NCBI GenBank assembly: GCA_014237145.1
Contig: JAAXOC010000044.1
Coordinates: 1-64,000, forward strand
Length of the DNA stretch: 64,000 bases
Direction: 5' to 3'
DNA from: ANME-2 cluster archaeon
Lineage (GTDB): Archaea > Halobacteriota > Methanosarcinia > Methanosarcinales > Methanocomedenaceae
Shown here: one piece after another, positions 8,704-18,276 of the stretch
Numbering within the stretch: position 1 is the first letter of the stretch
How the letters are laid out: the number at the start of each line of letters is the position of its first letter
Translations under genes and position numbers: made by a program
Notes under the pieces: generated by a model
What the model was told of the DNA's origin: nothing
Database searches by the model: none
What the model saw: the letters and a program-made list of their open reading frames with translations, nothing else

Positions 8704-10050
8704 ATGAACTCAAACTGGATAAATATGAAAGAATACCTGTTTCAGGTTAACAACTGGTGGACAACCGGTAACATCCCGTCCGAATACCAGGATACGATCC
8801 CACGTGAAAAAACAAGGGAAATTGAACGGTTCATAGATGACCGGGAGATACTGACGCTAATAGGTCCCCGCAGGTCTGGAAAAACAACCATCATTTACCA
8901 GCTTATAGACTCACTCCTGCAAAGCGGAACAAATCCGAAGAATGTCCTGTATATATCCCTGGATGATCCGGAAATAACCCTGGATATGGGAGATGACCTA
9001 TTTATCAGGCTGTTTGAATCGTATCAGGAGATCATCTTACGAGAATTGAAAAAAGGGAAAATATACATCTTCATAGACGAGATCCAGTATTTCAAAGGCT
9101 GGGAGATGTGGCTGAAAAAATACTTCGACCAGTATTCGAATATAAAGTTCATTGTATCCGGTTCAAGTTCACTTGCCATAAAAGATGAATCTGCTGCTCT
9201 TACCGGACGCAATTTACGGTTCTTGATATATCCATTTTCTTACCGTGAGTTCATACGGGCTAAGGATAATATCCTGATAGAAAAAACAGTTTTTTCCTAC
9301 GAAAACTTTGAAGATGCTTATAATGCTGCCCTTCCGGTAAAAAATAAACTGGTACTCTTATTCCAGGAATATCTTCACTGTGGCGGCTATCCAAGAACAG
9401 TTAATGAGGACGCTGGCAAATCCAGGGAAATATTAAAACAGTATTTCTATGATACGATATACAAAGATGTTTTAAAAATGTATTCTGTCAAGGATGTAAG
9501 GGCTCTTGAGAGTATTGCAGCGTATCTTGCACAGAATATCGGTAACAGGTTTAGCTTTAGGAAAATTTCATCTGCCCTTGGTATTGATGTGGATACCGTG
9601 ATAAGGTATGTCAGGTATCTTGAGGAAACGTACCTTGTTTTCATGGTGAATTATTTTTCCTATTCATCAAAAGCGGTGATGCAAAAAGAAAAGAAGGTCT
9701 ACATGATAGATACAGGGCTCAGGAATGCTATTTCCACATCTGCTGATGAACCTGTACTGGTGGAAAATTGTGTATTCACCCATTTGATCAGGAAATTTGA
9801 AAACGTCAGTTACTGGCGGGATATTGAAGAGGTGGACTTTGTAGTTTCAATTGATAATGCACTGTTACCTGTAGAAGTTAAATACCAGAATTCAATAGGC
9901 CAGAGCGACATCAAATCTGTTTTGAAATTCTGTAAGAGATTCAAGTTAAATAAAGGTGTCATAGTCACAAAGAATGATCTTAAAAGAAAAATAATCAATG
10001 GGATTGAAGTCTGGTTCATTCCTGTATGGCTGTTTATAGCAGTAATATAG
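8704..10050 (+). CDS. ATPase of the AAA_14/DUF4143 type
   Basis: A 448-residue P-loop protein. Walker A is GPRRSGKTT (54-62), Walker B is IYIFIDEIQ (120-128), and SGSSS (around 157) is a sensor-like motif. After the ATPase core comes the winged-helix linker and a C-terminal DUF4143-like part with an EVKY segment (PVEVKYQ) resembling a PD-(D/E)XK core. Such proteins are common and patchily distributed in archaea; their function is unknown, and nuclease, DNA-binding or stress roles have been suggested. The first ATG (8704) is used here; MKEYLF at 8725 is an alternative. A paired palindrome sits just upstream. It is a single gene flanked by unrelated genes. Confidence 0.8.
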   Translation: MNSNWINMKEYLFQVNNWWTTGNIPSEYQDTIPREKTREIERFIDDREILTLIGPRRSGKTTIIYQLIDSLLQSGTNPKNVLYISLDDPEITLDMGDDLFIRLFESYQEIILRELKKGKIYIFIDEIQYFKGWEMWLKKYFDQYSNIKFIVSGSSSLAIKDESAALTGRNLRFLIYPFSYREFIRAKDNILIEKTVFSYENFEDAYNAALPVKNKLVLLFQEYLHCGGYPRTVNEDAGKSREILKQYFYDTIYKDVLKMYSVKDVRALESIAAYLAQNIGNRFSFRKISSALGIDVDTVIRYVRYLEETYLVFMVNYFSYSSKAVMQKEKKVYMIDTGLRNAISTSADEPVLVENCVFTHLIRKFENVSYWRDIEEVDFVVSIDNALLPVEVKYQNSIGQSDIKSVLKFCKRFKLNKGVIVTKNDLKRKIINGIEVWFIPVWLFIAVI

Positions 10051-10066
10051 TTGATGTCATTTATGG

Positions 10067-10600
10067 CTACAGGGCAGCCCCTATCCTATAAGCCCGGTCC
10101 AGCTCTTCGACATTCCCGGAAATCTCGCCTTTCCCGTAAGCCGTTGGCAGCAATACATCTGCTATATCCACACTCAGGTAGTCCAGGGACAGCCTGAACA
10201 TCGTAACAACAGGCTCACATGCATCAGCCCCCTCGGCAGAAGGGATTATCAGCACTGCCCGTTTGCCTTTCAACTTATCAGTCTCGCTGTATGGTAGCAG
10301 CCTGTCCATCAATAGCTTCATTGGTCCAGTGGGTCCGTACCAGTACAGAGGTGTGCCAAACAGGATCACATCAGCAGCATCGATCCTGGGGTAGATGTCC
10401 TGCATGTCGTCATCCCTGCTGCAGAACCTGTCACCTGAACTGCAGTTGCGGCAGTCTATGCATGGCAGGAGGTTGAGGTCGTACAAGTATAGTTTTTCAG
10501 CCTGGTGTCCGGCAGCCTGTGCGCCGTTAATGACCTTGTCGATCAGTATGTCTGTATTTCCCTCTTTTCTGGGGCTGGCCATAAGTGCAAGTATTTTCAT
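10067..10600 (-). CDS. NADPH-dependent FMN reductase-like iron-sulfur flavoprotein
   Basis: A 177-residue flavodoxin-fold protein beginning MKILALMASPRKEGNTD, the FMN phosphate-binding loop. The compact cysteine motif CIDCRNC followed by a further Cys (SGDRFC) is the [4Fe-4S] signature of Methanosarcina-type iron-sulfur flavoproteins (Isf), which take part in oxidative-stress electron transfer. TPLYWYGPTGPMKLLMDR is the conserved flavin-contact segment. The start at 10600 was preferred to 10630 because GGAG sits about 10 nt upstream of it. Convergent with the ATPase gene. Confidence 0.85.
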   Translation of the reverse strand: MKILALMASPRKEGNTDILIDKVINGAQAAGHQAEKLYLYDLNLLPCIDCRNCSSGDRFCSRDDDMQDIYPRIDAADVILFGTPLYWYGPTGPMKLLMDRLLPYSETDKLKGKRAVLIIPSAEGADACEPVVTMFRLSLDYLSVDIADVLLPTAYGKGEISGNVEELDRAYRIGAAL

Positions 10601-10793
10601 TTGTTCATATCTCCGGTTGGTGCTGATCAATACTCTTTACTGCTACTTCTCTTTTACTCATTGTCTCAATGGCACCGGCGCCCGCCTGTGCCATCTGGCA
10701 GAGTGCACCTGCTGGTTAAAAAATGTTTTATACAGGGGAAATGGGAAAATAGGCCATTACCTATTTCATCATTACAAAAAAAACAAATACGTC

Positions 10794-11402
10794 TTATTTT
10801 GTCTTTTTTATCTCTGAAGATATCATTTCAATTATTTCCTCATCTTCCTCCATTTCCTTTGCTTTTTTAAGAGCAATTTTAAGTTGGGTTTGGCTGTCTT
10901 TCTTTTTACCCAATTTTAAATATAGGCGGCCCAGATCAAAATTAGGCTCAAAATCTTCAGGAAACTTATCTATTATGTCCTTGTATACCTGTTCAGCAGC
11001 CTCATAGGATTTTTCCATTTCAAATTGTTTTCCCATATCCAGCATATCAAACATATCGTACTCAACCATATTATCCATAAAATCGCTGAAAAAGTTTTCA
11101 ATTATTGAATTATCCAATTCGTTATTTTTTAATTTCTCTAGAAGGTCGCCCATATCCTCTTGTGTTATTATGCCTTTATTGATCAATGCCAAATATAACA
11201 ACGTTACAGGCATCTCTAAAGATGAGATATTGTCTTCTTCTTCTTCTTCAATCAAACCAAAGTTTCTTGATAAAAAACTCGAAACTGCTATATTTACAAA
11301 ATCCGAAAAAGAAGCAAAATCGCCATCTTCAACAAGATCAGTTATTTCCCTGTGCAAATAGGGTGATATGCGTATCTTCTCGGTAATCATTGATTTTCCC
11401 AT
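10794..11402 (-). CDS. Ribbon-helix-helix-like protein with TPR domain
   Basis: A 202-residue protein. Residues 5-50 (EKIRISPYLHREITDLV...FSDFVNIAVSSFL) look like a ribbon-helix-helix DNA-binding fold. An acidic run (EEEEED) follows, and residues about 135-180 contain a TPR pair (YEAAEQVYKDIIDKFPED, FDLGRLYLKLGKKKD). It is AT-rich and strongly acidic overall. It lies 20 bp downstream of the 145-residue gene on the same strand, forming a two-gene unit. A transcriptional regulator that takes a protein partner through its TPR is an inference; no named family is recognised. Confidence 0.6.
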   Translation of the reverse strand: MGKSMITEKIRISPYLHREITDLVEDGDFASFSDFVNIAVSSFLSRNFGLIEEEEEDNISSLEMPVTLLYLALINKGIITQEDMGDLLEKLKNNELDNSIIENFFSDFMDNMVEYDMFDMLDMGKQFEMEKSYEAAEQVYKDIIDKFPEDFEPNFDLGRLYLKLGKKKDSQTQLKIALKKAKEMEEDEEIIEMISSEIKKTK

Positions 11403-11422
11403 AATATCATCTTCCCTTAAGT

Positions 11423-11860
11423 TTATTTCTCCATCATTTGCTTTTGAAAACGCCTTTTTAACAGTACATCACAATACACATCCATCACATCATCTTTATT
11501 GATAGCTACTGCTGTTTTCACCTCATCATCACTCATTTCTTCGAATTCAATAGCAAGTTCTTCAAGTACATCAAATAACACCGCATCTACTTTTGCTTCC
11601 GTAAGACCAGTCAGGCAGATAACCTTCCTGAGTACTTCCAGATACGGGACATCTGACTCACCACTAAGTTCAAAAACAACTTCTGCCGCCTGACGAATTT
11701 GTTCTTCTTCAGATGGTAAATGCCGGATATGCATCTTTAATTTATCCAGGACAGCATTTTTTCCCAATTTCTTCTTGAGTTTTTTATACTTGAAAACCAG
11801 GTCATTAATACGATTTACTTTGGTTTCAGTCAGTTGCTTAAGTCTGCCTCGAAGCTGCAT
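11423..11860 (-). CDS. Conserved-looking helical protein, function unknown
   Basis: A 145-residue all-helical protein, basic at the N-terminus (KYKKLKKKLGKNAVLDKL) and acidic in the middle (EELAIEFEEMSDDEV). No membrane segment, no Cys motif. It is the first gene of a unit with the RHH/TPR protein. I do not recognise a family. The charge distribution suits a nucleic-acid or protein-binding adaptor, which is only a guess. Confidence 0.5.
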   Translation of the reverse strand: MQLRGRLKQLTETKVNRINDLVFKYKKLKKKLGKNAVLDKLKMHIRHLPSEEEQIRQAAEVVFELSGESDVPYLEVLRKVICLTGLTEAKVDAVLFDVLEELAIEFEEMSDDEVKTAVAINKDDVMDVYCDVLLKRRFQKQMMEK

Positions 11861-11964
11861 ATCGACAAAACTAATTTTGTGTTATTTAAATGTAGCTATT
11901 TTGTCTACTTCCTGGCAGAAAAATGCCTTTACTCCTCCGTATATTGCCCTTATTATCCCATGTC

Positions 11965-12720
11965 TCAAACCTCAATGATCTGCAGGTCATATCCGATCTC
12001 CACAAGACACCCGCAGGCTTCTGCCAGCACCTTAACCATCCCGGCCTCGAATCCCCTGGTCTGGGGATACAGGTGGGTAAGTACGATCCGCCCTATTGAA
12101 GTTCCCTCGATTTTTTCTGCCAGGGTGCCAGGGGTGGTGTGGTTGGTCACTTCAAAGGTGTCAGGGAACGAACACTCATGGATGAGCAGGTCGATGCCCT
12201 CTGACGCTTTTACGATATCATCCACAGGTTCGGTATCTCCTGAATAGAGCATGGTCTTCCCCCCTGATGTTACCTTGAACCCCAGCGAAGGCAGGGCATG
12301 GACCGTGTGTAGACATTCCACTTCCAGCCCATCGACCCCTACCACCTGACCGGGCACAAGTTCCGTTATCCTGATATCTACCTTGTCCTGCATGTACGGA
12401 TAGGCTGCCAGCAGGTCGTCCAGCCACTGCCCGGTACCCACAGGACCCCACAAGTTCATTTTGATTGTATCACAAAGCCAGTTTGCCTTGACCAGTGCCA
12501 GCAGGTCGCCGCAATGGTCCAGATGCAGGTGGGAAAGGAACACACTGGTGATGTGGGTATGCCTGTATCCGCTCTGGAAAATTCTCTGCAGTACACCGCA
12601 ACCGCAATCAAAAAGTACAGGACTATATCCATTATCGCATCCTGCATCCACTATCAGCCCGGACTGCACCCTGTCCTTTTGTGGTATGGCAACACCGGTT
12701 CCAAGCAGAATAATTTTCAT
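11965..12720 (-). CDS. MBL-fold hydrolase, RNase Z-like
   Basis: A 251-residue metallo-beta-lactamase-fold protein. It starts MKIILLGTG, has the metal motif HLHLDH (64-69), a later His near HTVHALPSLGF, the SGDT segment that supplies the bridging Asp, and a C-terminal HLYP His. This order fits the ElaC/RNase Z branch, but the flexible-arm exosite that grips tRNA is not obvious, so tRNA 3'-end processing is not certain. It begins 11 bp after the cysteine desulfurase stop and is probably co-transcribed with it. Confidence 0.8.
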   Translation of the reverse strand: MKIILLGTGVAIPQKDRVQSGLIVDAGCDNGYSPVLFDCGCGVLQRIFQSGYRHTHITSVFLSHLHLDHCGDLLALVKANWLCDTIKMNLWGPVGTGQWLDDLLAAYPYMQDKVDIRITELVPGQVVGVDGLEVECLHTVHALPSLGFKVTSGGKTMLYSGDTEPVDDIVKASEGIDLLIHECSFPDTFEVTNHTTPGTLAEKIEGTSIGRIVLTHLYPQTRGFEAGMVKVLAEACGCLVEIGYDLQIIEV

Positions 12721-12731
12721 TTGTGTACCTC

Positions 12732-13913
12732 TCAGGTCAGGGTGGTAGCTATCTGCTCCACTGTATCTACCAGCAGGTCCACTTCTTCGGTCAGGTTGTA
12801 TGCACCAAAGGAAGCCCTGATAGTCCCCTCAACCTTGAGGAAGTTGACGCTGGGGATGGCACAGTGATAGCCGCTGCGCACGCAAATCTTGCGGGTCTCA
12901 TCCAGTATCATGGCTACATCATGGGAATTTAAGCCCACTACATTGAAGGGTACCACAGCAGCCCTGTCCTGTGGTCCGTACACCTCCACCTTATCTATCT
13001 CAGAAAGCCGTTTGGCAGCGTCCCTGCCCAGAGCTTCTTCATGCCGCTGAATATCTTCTACGCCCAATGACTTCACATATTCCACACTCCTGCCCAGTCC
13101 TATAACGCCCGGAATATTTGGCGTACCATACTCGAACCGCCCGGGCGCATCCTCCAGTTTATAATCGTCCCCGGTCATGGCATAAATTGTGCCGCCGCCA
13201 AGGTATACAGGCTTGATGGAATCGGTATCCTTCAAATACAGCACGCCTGTACCCTGGGGTCCGAGCATTCCTTTATGACCGGACACTGCCATGAAGTCGC
13301 AATCAATCTTCTTCACGTCAAAAGGCATGTGGCCCACGCTCTGTGCGGCATCTACCAGTGACATGCAGCCATTTCGATGAGCGATCTTTGTTATTTCTTC
13401 CACATCCATAACAGAGCCAAATACGTTGGATACATGAGTTAGTGCTACCAGTTTTGTTTGTTCAGTAATGGCACTGTCAATGTCCTTAGGATCAACTGTT
13501 CCATCCGGATTTGGTGTAACTGCTGTTATTTCCACGCCTTTTTCTTTTAAACTGAGCCAAGGCAGCAAATTGGAATGATGCTCAACATGGGTGGTTACCA
13601 CATGGTCGCCGGCCTCCCAGTCAAGTCCCAATGCTACCATATTGATACTCTCGGTGGTGTTGCGGGTGAATATGGTATGTTCGTATTCCCCGCAAAGGAA
13701 TCCGGCAACGGCTTCCCTGGCATCCTCGTAATGGTTGGTGGTCTCCCTGGCAAGCCTGTGTGCGCCCCGGCCGTGGTTGGCGGCATAATTGTAGAAATAG
13801 TCGCACATGGCTTCCACAACCTGGCGCGGTGTCTGGGTGGTGGCTGCACTGTCAAGGTATACATATTTCTCAAGTACAGGAAAGTCCTTGCGTATGTCTG
13901 GAGGATTGAACAT
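12732..13913 (-). CDS. sufS: Cysteine desulfurase, SufS type
   Basis: A 393-residue class V aminotransferase-fold enzyme that removes sulfur from cysteine as a persulfide for Fe-S cluster or thio-modification pathways. The PLP lysine is K214 in SGHKGMLGP, HVEHHSN (109-115) holds the PLP-stacking His, and the catalytic Cys is C351 in RSGYHCAIP. The Cys loop is of the short SufS/CsdA type, not the IscS type. Many methanogens lack a canonical desulfurase, so its presence is worth noting. The MBL gene follows 11 bp downstream. Confidence 0.9.
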   Translation of the reverse strand: MFNPPDIRKDFPVLEKYVYLDSAATTQTPRQVVEAMCDYFYNYAANHGRGAHRLARETTNHYEDAREAVAGFLCGEYEHTIFTRNTTESINMVALGLDWEAGDHVVTTHVEHHSNLLPWLSLKEKGVEITAVTPNPDGTVDPKDIDSAITEQTKLVALTHVSNVFGSVMDVEEITKIAHRNGCMSLVDAAQSVGHMPFDVKKIDCDFMAVSGHKGMLGPQGTGVLYLKDTDSIKPVYLGGGTIYAMTGDDYKLEDAPGRFEYGTPNIPGVIGLGRSVEYVKSLGVEDIQRHEEALGRDAAKRLSEIDKVEVYGPQDRAAVVPFNVVGLNSHDVAMILDETRKICVRSGYHCAIPSVNFLKVEGTIRASFGAYNLTEEVDLLVDTVEQIATTLT

Positions 13914-14268
13914 TGTTGGTTGTATTGACCTTTATTAGAAATATATTTGTTGAATATGGTTGCTTAACTATTTGTACGTTATTTTGGGTGCACTCCAGCA
14001 CTCGACAGGATTTCTTCTCTGTGTCCTCTGTGAGCTCTGTGGCAGATAAATATAAACAATAATTTATACAAATTTTATTACCCTACTTTTTGAAAGGGAT
14101 ACTTTTAGTCACTTAATAAGCATCATAATTCAGGATAAAGCCAATTCTCTTCCGGTTTCGCAATTAAGTAACGATATATTTAATAGTGATGTATTTTTAT
14201 TTACACTTGTTTTCGAAGATGAGAACGGTAGAAAAAAGCAAAGTGGAACAGTAGGAGGAAAAGGAACA
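13914..14268. other. 355-bp divergent promoter region
   Basis: This gap separates sufS (leftward) from PEPCK (rightward) and holds no ORF. A TATA-like stretch (GATATATTTAAT, about 14171-14182) lies roughly 90 bp ahead of the PEPCK start, and AGGAGG (14253-14258) is a strong ribosome-binding site 10 nt before its ATG. The TTCTCTGTGTCC...CTCTGTGG motif near 14014-14041 resembles short repeats seen in many environmental genomes, but only this copy was found here. Confidence 0.5.
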
Positions 14269-16125
14269 ATGGATACATTACAAGAGAAGTTGGGCGAGGT
14301 AAATTACCAGAAACTTATCAAAATAGATAATCCCAAGCTCCATAAATTTATTGCTACATATATTGATCTTTGCAATCCGGATAAAATTTTTATCTGTACA
14401 GATTCACCTGAGGATTTGCAGCACATCAGGCAAGAGTCAATAAAAGCAGGCGAGGAAGAAGTGCTTGCTGTAGATGGGCATACAGTACATTTTGACGGCT
14501 ATTACGACCAGGCAAGAGATAAAGATAATTCCAAGTACCTTTTACCGCCTGGTGTCGAGTTAGGACCTAATATTAATGCGATGGACCGGGAGGAAGGACT
14601 CAAAGAAATTAACCCGATCATGAAAGACATCATGCAGGGGCACCAGTTGTTCGTGCGATTCTTCTGCCTGGGACCGCTCAATTCAGAATTCTCAATACCA
14701 GCAGTTCAACTCACCGATTCCGGTTATGTTGCACACTCAGAGGATCTGTTGTACAGGCAAGGATACGAAGAGTTCGTAAGACTGGGACAATCTGCACGGT
14801 TTTTAAAGTTTGTACATTCCGCAGGAGAGCTGGACGAAAGGAATACCTCCAAAAACATTGAAAAACGCCGGGTTTATATTGACCTTGAAGACGAGACAGT
14901 ATTTAGCCTGAATACACAGTACGGCGGCAATACAATAGGGCTTAAGAAATTAGCGATGCGTCCTGCAATAAACAGAGCCTCAAAAGAAGGCTGGCTGACC
15001 GAGCACATGTTCATTATGGGTGTGGTCGGACCTTCCGAACGGGTAACGTATTTTACAGGCGCATTTCCTTCGCTCTGCGGTAAGACATCTACATCCATGC
15101 TGCCCGGAGAGTCTATTGTCGGTGATGATATCGCCTATCTCAGGAATGTGGATGGCACAATACACGCAGTCAATCCCGAAAATGGCATGTTCGGGATTAT
15201 ACAGGGCGTAAACTCAGTAGACGACCCATTGATCTGGAAGGCGCTCCACAGTCCGGGTGAGGTAATATTCTCTAATGTGCTGGTCACTGAAGAGAAAGGC
15301 CTTCACTGGATAGGTAAAGATGCCAAGGAGCCGGAAAAGGGGTTAAATTATTCAGGGGAATGGACGCCAGCAAAAAAAGACGAAAATGGTAATATTTTGT
15401 CATCTTCACATCCGAATGCCAGGTTCACGCTTGACCTGAAACTATTAGAGAATGTGGATCCAAAACTCAGTGATCCTGATGGTGTGCTTGTCGGTGGGAT
15501 AATATATGGCGGACGGGATTCGGACACTAAGGTACCTGTTGAGGAATCCTTTGATTGGGTGCATGGTGTTGTTACGATGGGCGCCGCACTGGAATCAGAG
15601 ACTACGGCTGCTACACTGGGAAAAGAAGGTGTCAGGAAGATCAATCCTATGTCAAATTTGGATTTCCTTTCGATTCCTATCGGAAGATATATCGAAAGTC
15701 ATCTGGATTTTGGTGCTAAATTGAATAATCCGCCATCTATATACTGTGTTAATTATTTCCTGAAAGATGCAGAAGGGAATTATACAAATGATATAGCAGA
15801 TAAGGCGGTCTGGCTTAAATGGATGGAACTGCGTTCACATCACGAAGTTGAAGCGATAGAAACGCCTACCGGATTCATACCAAAATATGAAGATCTTAAC
15901 AGGCTGTTCAGGGAAGTGCTTTCTAAAGACTATCCAAAAGAGAATTATATTAACCAGTTCTCTGTGCGTATAACTGAAAATCTTGCTAAGATCGAGCGAA
16001 TCCAGGAGTTCTACAAGACTAAAGTGGCTGATACACCACAGATATTGTTTGAGGTGCTGGAGGAGCAAAGGCAGAGATTGATCGAAGCACAAAAGAAATA
16101 TGGCGATTATATATCGCCATTATAG
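14269..16125 (+). CDS. pckG: Phosphoenolpyruvate carboxykinase (GTP)
   Basis: A 618-residue enzyme interconverting oxaloacetate and PEP with GTP/GDP. The kinase P-loop FPSLCGKTS (266-274), with the reactive Cys of the GTP family, is clear, and RFFCLGP and ESFDWVHGVVTMGA segments fit the family. Length is standard for the GTP class. A strong AGGAGG precedes the ATG. With malic enzyme, malate dehydrogenase and fumarase 4-8 kb downstream it gives the organism a C4 node around oxaloacetate and malate, though these genes are not in one operon. Confidence 0.95.
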   Translation: MDTLQEKLGEVNYQKLIKIDNPKLHKFIATYIDLCNPDKIFICTDSPEDLQHIRQESIKAGEEEVLAVDGHTVHFDGYYDQARDKDNSKYLLPPGVELGPNINAMDREEGLKEINPIMKDIMQGHQLFVRFFCLGPLNSEFSIPAVQLTDSGYVAHSEDLLYRQGYEEFVRLGQSARFLKFVHSAGELDERNTSKNIEKRRVYIDLEDETVFSLNTQYGGNTIGLKKLAMRPAINRASKEGWLTEHMFIMGVVGPSERVTYFTGAFPSLCGKTSTSMLPGESIVGDDIAYLRNVDGTIHAVNPENGMFGIIQGVNSVDDPLIWKALHSPGEVIFSNVLVTEEKGLHWIGKDAKEPEKGLNYSGEWTPAKKDENGNILSSSHPNARFTLDLKLLENVDPKLSDPDGVLVGGIIYGGRDSDTKVPVEESFDWVHGVVTMGAALESETTAATLGKEGVRKINPMSNLDFLSIPIGRYIESHLDFGAKLNNPPSIYCVNYFLKDAEGNYTNDIADKAVWLKWMELRSHHEVEAIETPTGFIPKYEDLNRLFREVLSKDYPKENYINQFSVRITENLAKIERIQEFYKTKVADTPQILFEVLEEQRQRLIEAQKKYGDYISPL

Positions 16126-16518
16126 TGAACCAGTAGAATATTGCGGCAGGAATTACCTGAACTGAAAAAAATGGTGTGAAAAAAGTCTCAGGGAACCAAG
16201 CTGCAATCATAGAAGTGTTGGGCATGGCTGGTAAATTGTTGATAAATATATCGCCGGACAAGATAGAAAATCGTGATGCGGAGTATTATAAACAGGCCCT
16301 GGACTTAAGTCCGGGGTATAGGTGACTCGCGTAATATCGCAAGTATGGACATCTAATATAAGGTTGGGGATGCCCTGGACTTGTAGTCCGGCGGTGGAAC
16401 GGCTGGGGCTGCGGGTTGGCTGATTTATGCTCGAATGAGAGATATTCATTTAATAAAAATATTTAATTGTGAGTCAAAAATGATACATTACTATCAACAA
16501 CGAAAGTAGAATATAATA
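16126..16518. other. 393-bp gap with two related hairpins
   Basis: No convincing ORF. Two similar hairpins with stems around CCTGGACT/AGTCCGG occur at 16297-16316 and 16373-16394, 76 bp apart. They could be terminators of PEPCK, the remains of a duplicated structured RNA, or repeat debris. TATA-like AT-rich DNA follows before the FRG gene, marking the border of an AT-rich island. Confidence 0.4.
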
Positions 16519-17568
16519 GTGAAGAGATTGTTTGGTAACGTAGTAATGACAGGAATAGTTTATAGAGACGTTTTTGAAGTAATAAAATGCATCCAACACA
16601 AATTTGAAAATATTGAGAGGAGTTTGAACACCAGCCCTACGTGGAGAGGAGAGTTCTACAGAGATTTGCTTTTTCATAAGACAGAAAAATTCTGTCCCAC
16701 AACGATGCCAGACGGAACAACATGTCTTGTTCCAGATAATCAGCGAATGTTTTTATATAGAGGTCAAACTGAAGATCATCCACAGTGCATCCCTCGACTC
16801 TATCGAAAGAATCCGAGTGAAATAGAGATATTTCTTGCTCGTTTGCATACTGTAGAATTTGAGATGGTATTCAGACATCATCCAGCAGTTCAAGAGCTTA
16901 TTAAAGACGGTTTGTATGTAAATTTTCCAGGCCTTGCTCAGCATTATGGCATAAAAACGGAATTACTTGATTTAACTAGTGATTATTGTACTGCTGCCTT
17001 CTTTGCTGTTTGCAAATATAATGAATCTGATGATTCATATCAGCCAATTTCTAATTCAAATGACAAATCTGGCGTCATGTATGAATCTCCGTTTTTAGAT
17101 CTTTATACACCCACAATAAGTGAACACAAACTTGATGTTGTTGGATTGCAGCCTTTTCCGAGACCAGGTTTACAAAAAGCATATTCTTACAAATTAAGTA
17201 AAAATGAGCATTTTCCCGCACATAAAATGCAATTCAAACATTCAGAAGTTGCTTCGAAGAGAATTTTTGAAATGTTTGAAAATGGAAAACGGATAATACC
17301 TAAAGACCCCATTCACACAAAAGCAAGCGAAATAATTAAAGGTCTTAAATTTTCCTCTACTGCATTTCAAGAAGTCCTTAATCGCTATCCGTTCAATAAG
17401 GATAAATCGTTTTACCTTAATGAACTGGAACATAAAGAGATTCATATTGTGAATTGGCAACCCCACAACTTTTCAACAAAACAGACCAAGTTGTTTAAAA
17501 AACAATGGTATCGTGAAAACAAAGAGAAATTCTATCAACAAATCAGTCCACCTCGAATGACATTTTAA
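16519..17568 (+). CDS. FRG-domain protein
   Basis: A 349-residue protein. The FRG signature is present as FLYRGQTEDHPQCIPRLYR (about 78-96) and LAQHYGIKTELLDLTSDYCTAAFFA (about 139-163), the FRGQ / G-x-T-x-LLD pattern for which the domain is named. FRG domains are frequent in phage-related and accessory regions and their activity is unknown, with nuclease or ADP-ribosyl-type roles proposed. A GTG start at 16519 is used; ATG 16546 is an alternative. AT-rich codon use and the isolated position suggest recent transfer. Confidence 0.75.
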   Translation: MKRLFGNVVMTGIVYRDVFEVIKCIQHKFENIERSLNTSPTWRGEFYRDLLFHKTEKFCPTTMPDGTTCLVPDNQRMFLYRGQTEDHPQCIPRLYRKNPSEIEIFLARLHTVEFEMVFRHHPAVQELIKDGLYVNFPGLAQHYGIKTELLDLTSDYCTAAFFAVCKYNESDDSYQPISNSNDKSGVMYESPFLDLYTPTISEHKLDVVGLQPFPRPGLQKAYSYKLSKNEHFPAHKMQFKHSEVASKRIFEMFENGKRIIPKDPIHTKASEIIKGLKFSSTAFQEVLNRYPFNKDKSFYLNELEHKEIHIVNWQPHNFSTKQTKLFKKQWYRENKEKFYQQISPPRMTF

Positions 17569-17860
17569 GTCATAGTAAATGACAAATCGGACTAAATGTA
17601 ACCGATTAATGCTATCAACTAATATTTCATCAAACTCGACATAACTATAATTCTTATCACAATTTTATTTAAAGATAAATTAATCTAATTAAATAATACT
17701 ACCCGAGCATCCCCTTGATGCCCCGTTTTTTAAGTTGTGCCATTTGGCCAGTACTCCTATTTATCTAATTATGCATTTAGCAGGCTGTCCCAAAACCCCG
17801 CAGCTCTGCAGCGGTTGGGTGTGCCGTCGTAACGTTTGACTTCTCAAAAAAGCAAAATAT

Positions 17861-18160
17861 TTACGATTTTAACAAAATATGTAATCCTGAATATACGTTA
17901 TTACGCAATTTTTTTGCCAATTCCTCGGCAATTTTTTTCCCTTTAGCATTTAAACAATAGTTTTCCTTTCTATAAAGACGTAAAATACCTTTGCTAATTA
18001 GACTTTTTATTGTTTTTTTTAGATTTGCATGATATTGTTTAGGTAATTTCTTTCGAATCGTACTTTCATTTATATTTTTGTGTTGTGATATATGTAGCCT
18101 TCCAAGAACTTCAAGAATCTTTATTTCGTCTTCTGTTAGGGCATCTTCAATATCATTCAT
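17861..18160 (-). CDS. Winged-helix DNA-binding protein
   Basis: A 99-residue protein with a winged-helix layout: helices around LTEDEIKILEVLGRL and NESTIRKKLP, a recognition helix in LKKTIKSLISKGILRLYR, and a wing YCLNAKGKKIAEELAK. It is basic and AT-rich. It is transcribed divergently from another winged-helix regulator 116 bp away, so the shared intergenic region is a likely target. No specific family was recognised. Confidence 0.65.
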   Translation of the reverse strand: MNDIEDALTEDEIKILEVLGRLHISQHKNINESTIRKKLPKQYHANLKKTIKSLISKGILRLYRKENYCLNAKGKKIAEELAKKLRNNVYSGLHILLKS

Positions 18161-18276
18161 TGTGTTATAACTGAGTAAGAGATTTATAAATATTCCGTAA
18201 TCGAAAAGATTAAAGCGTAATACTTATGTATATTAATTGTACTTTATAGACTATACATTATACTATAGGAATTGAT

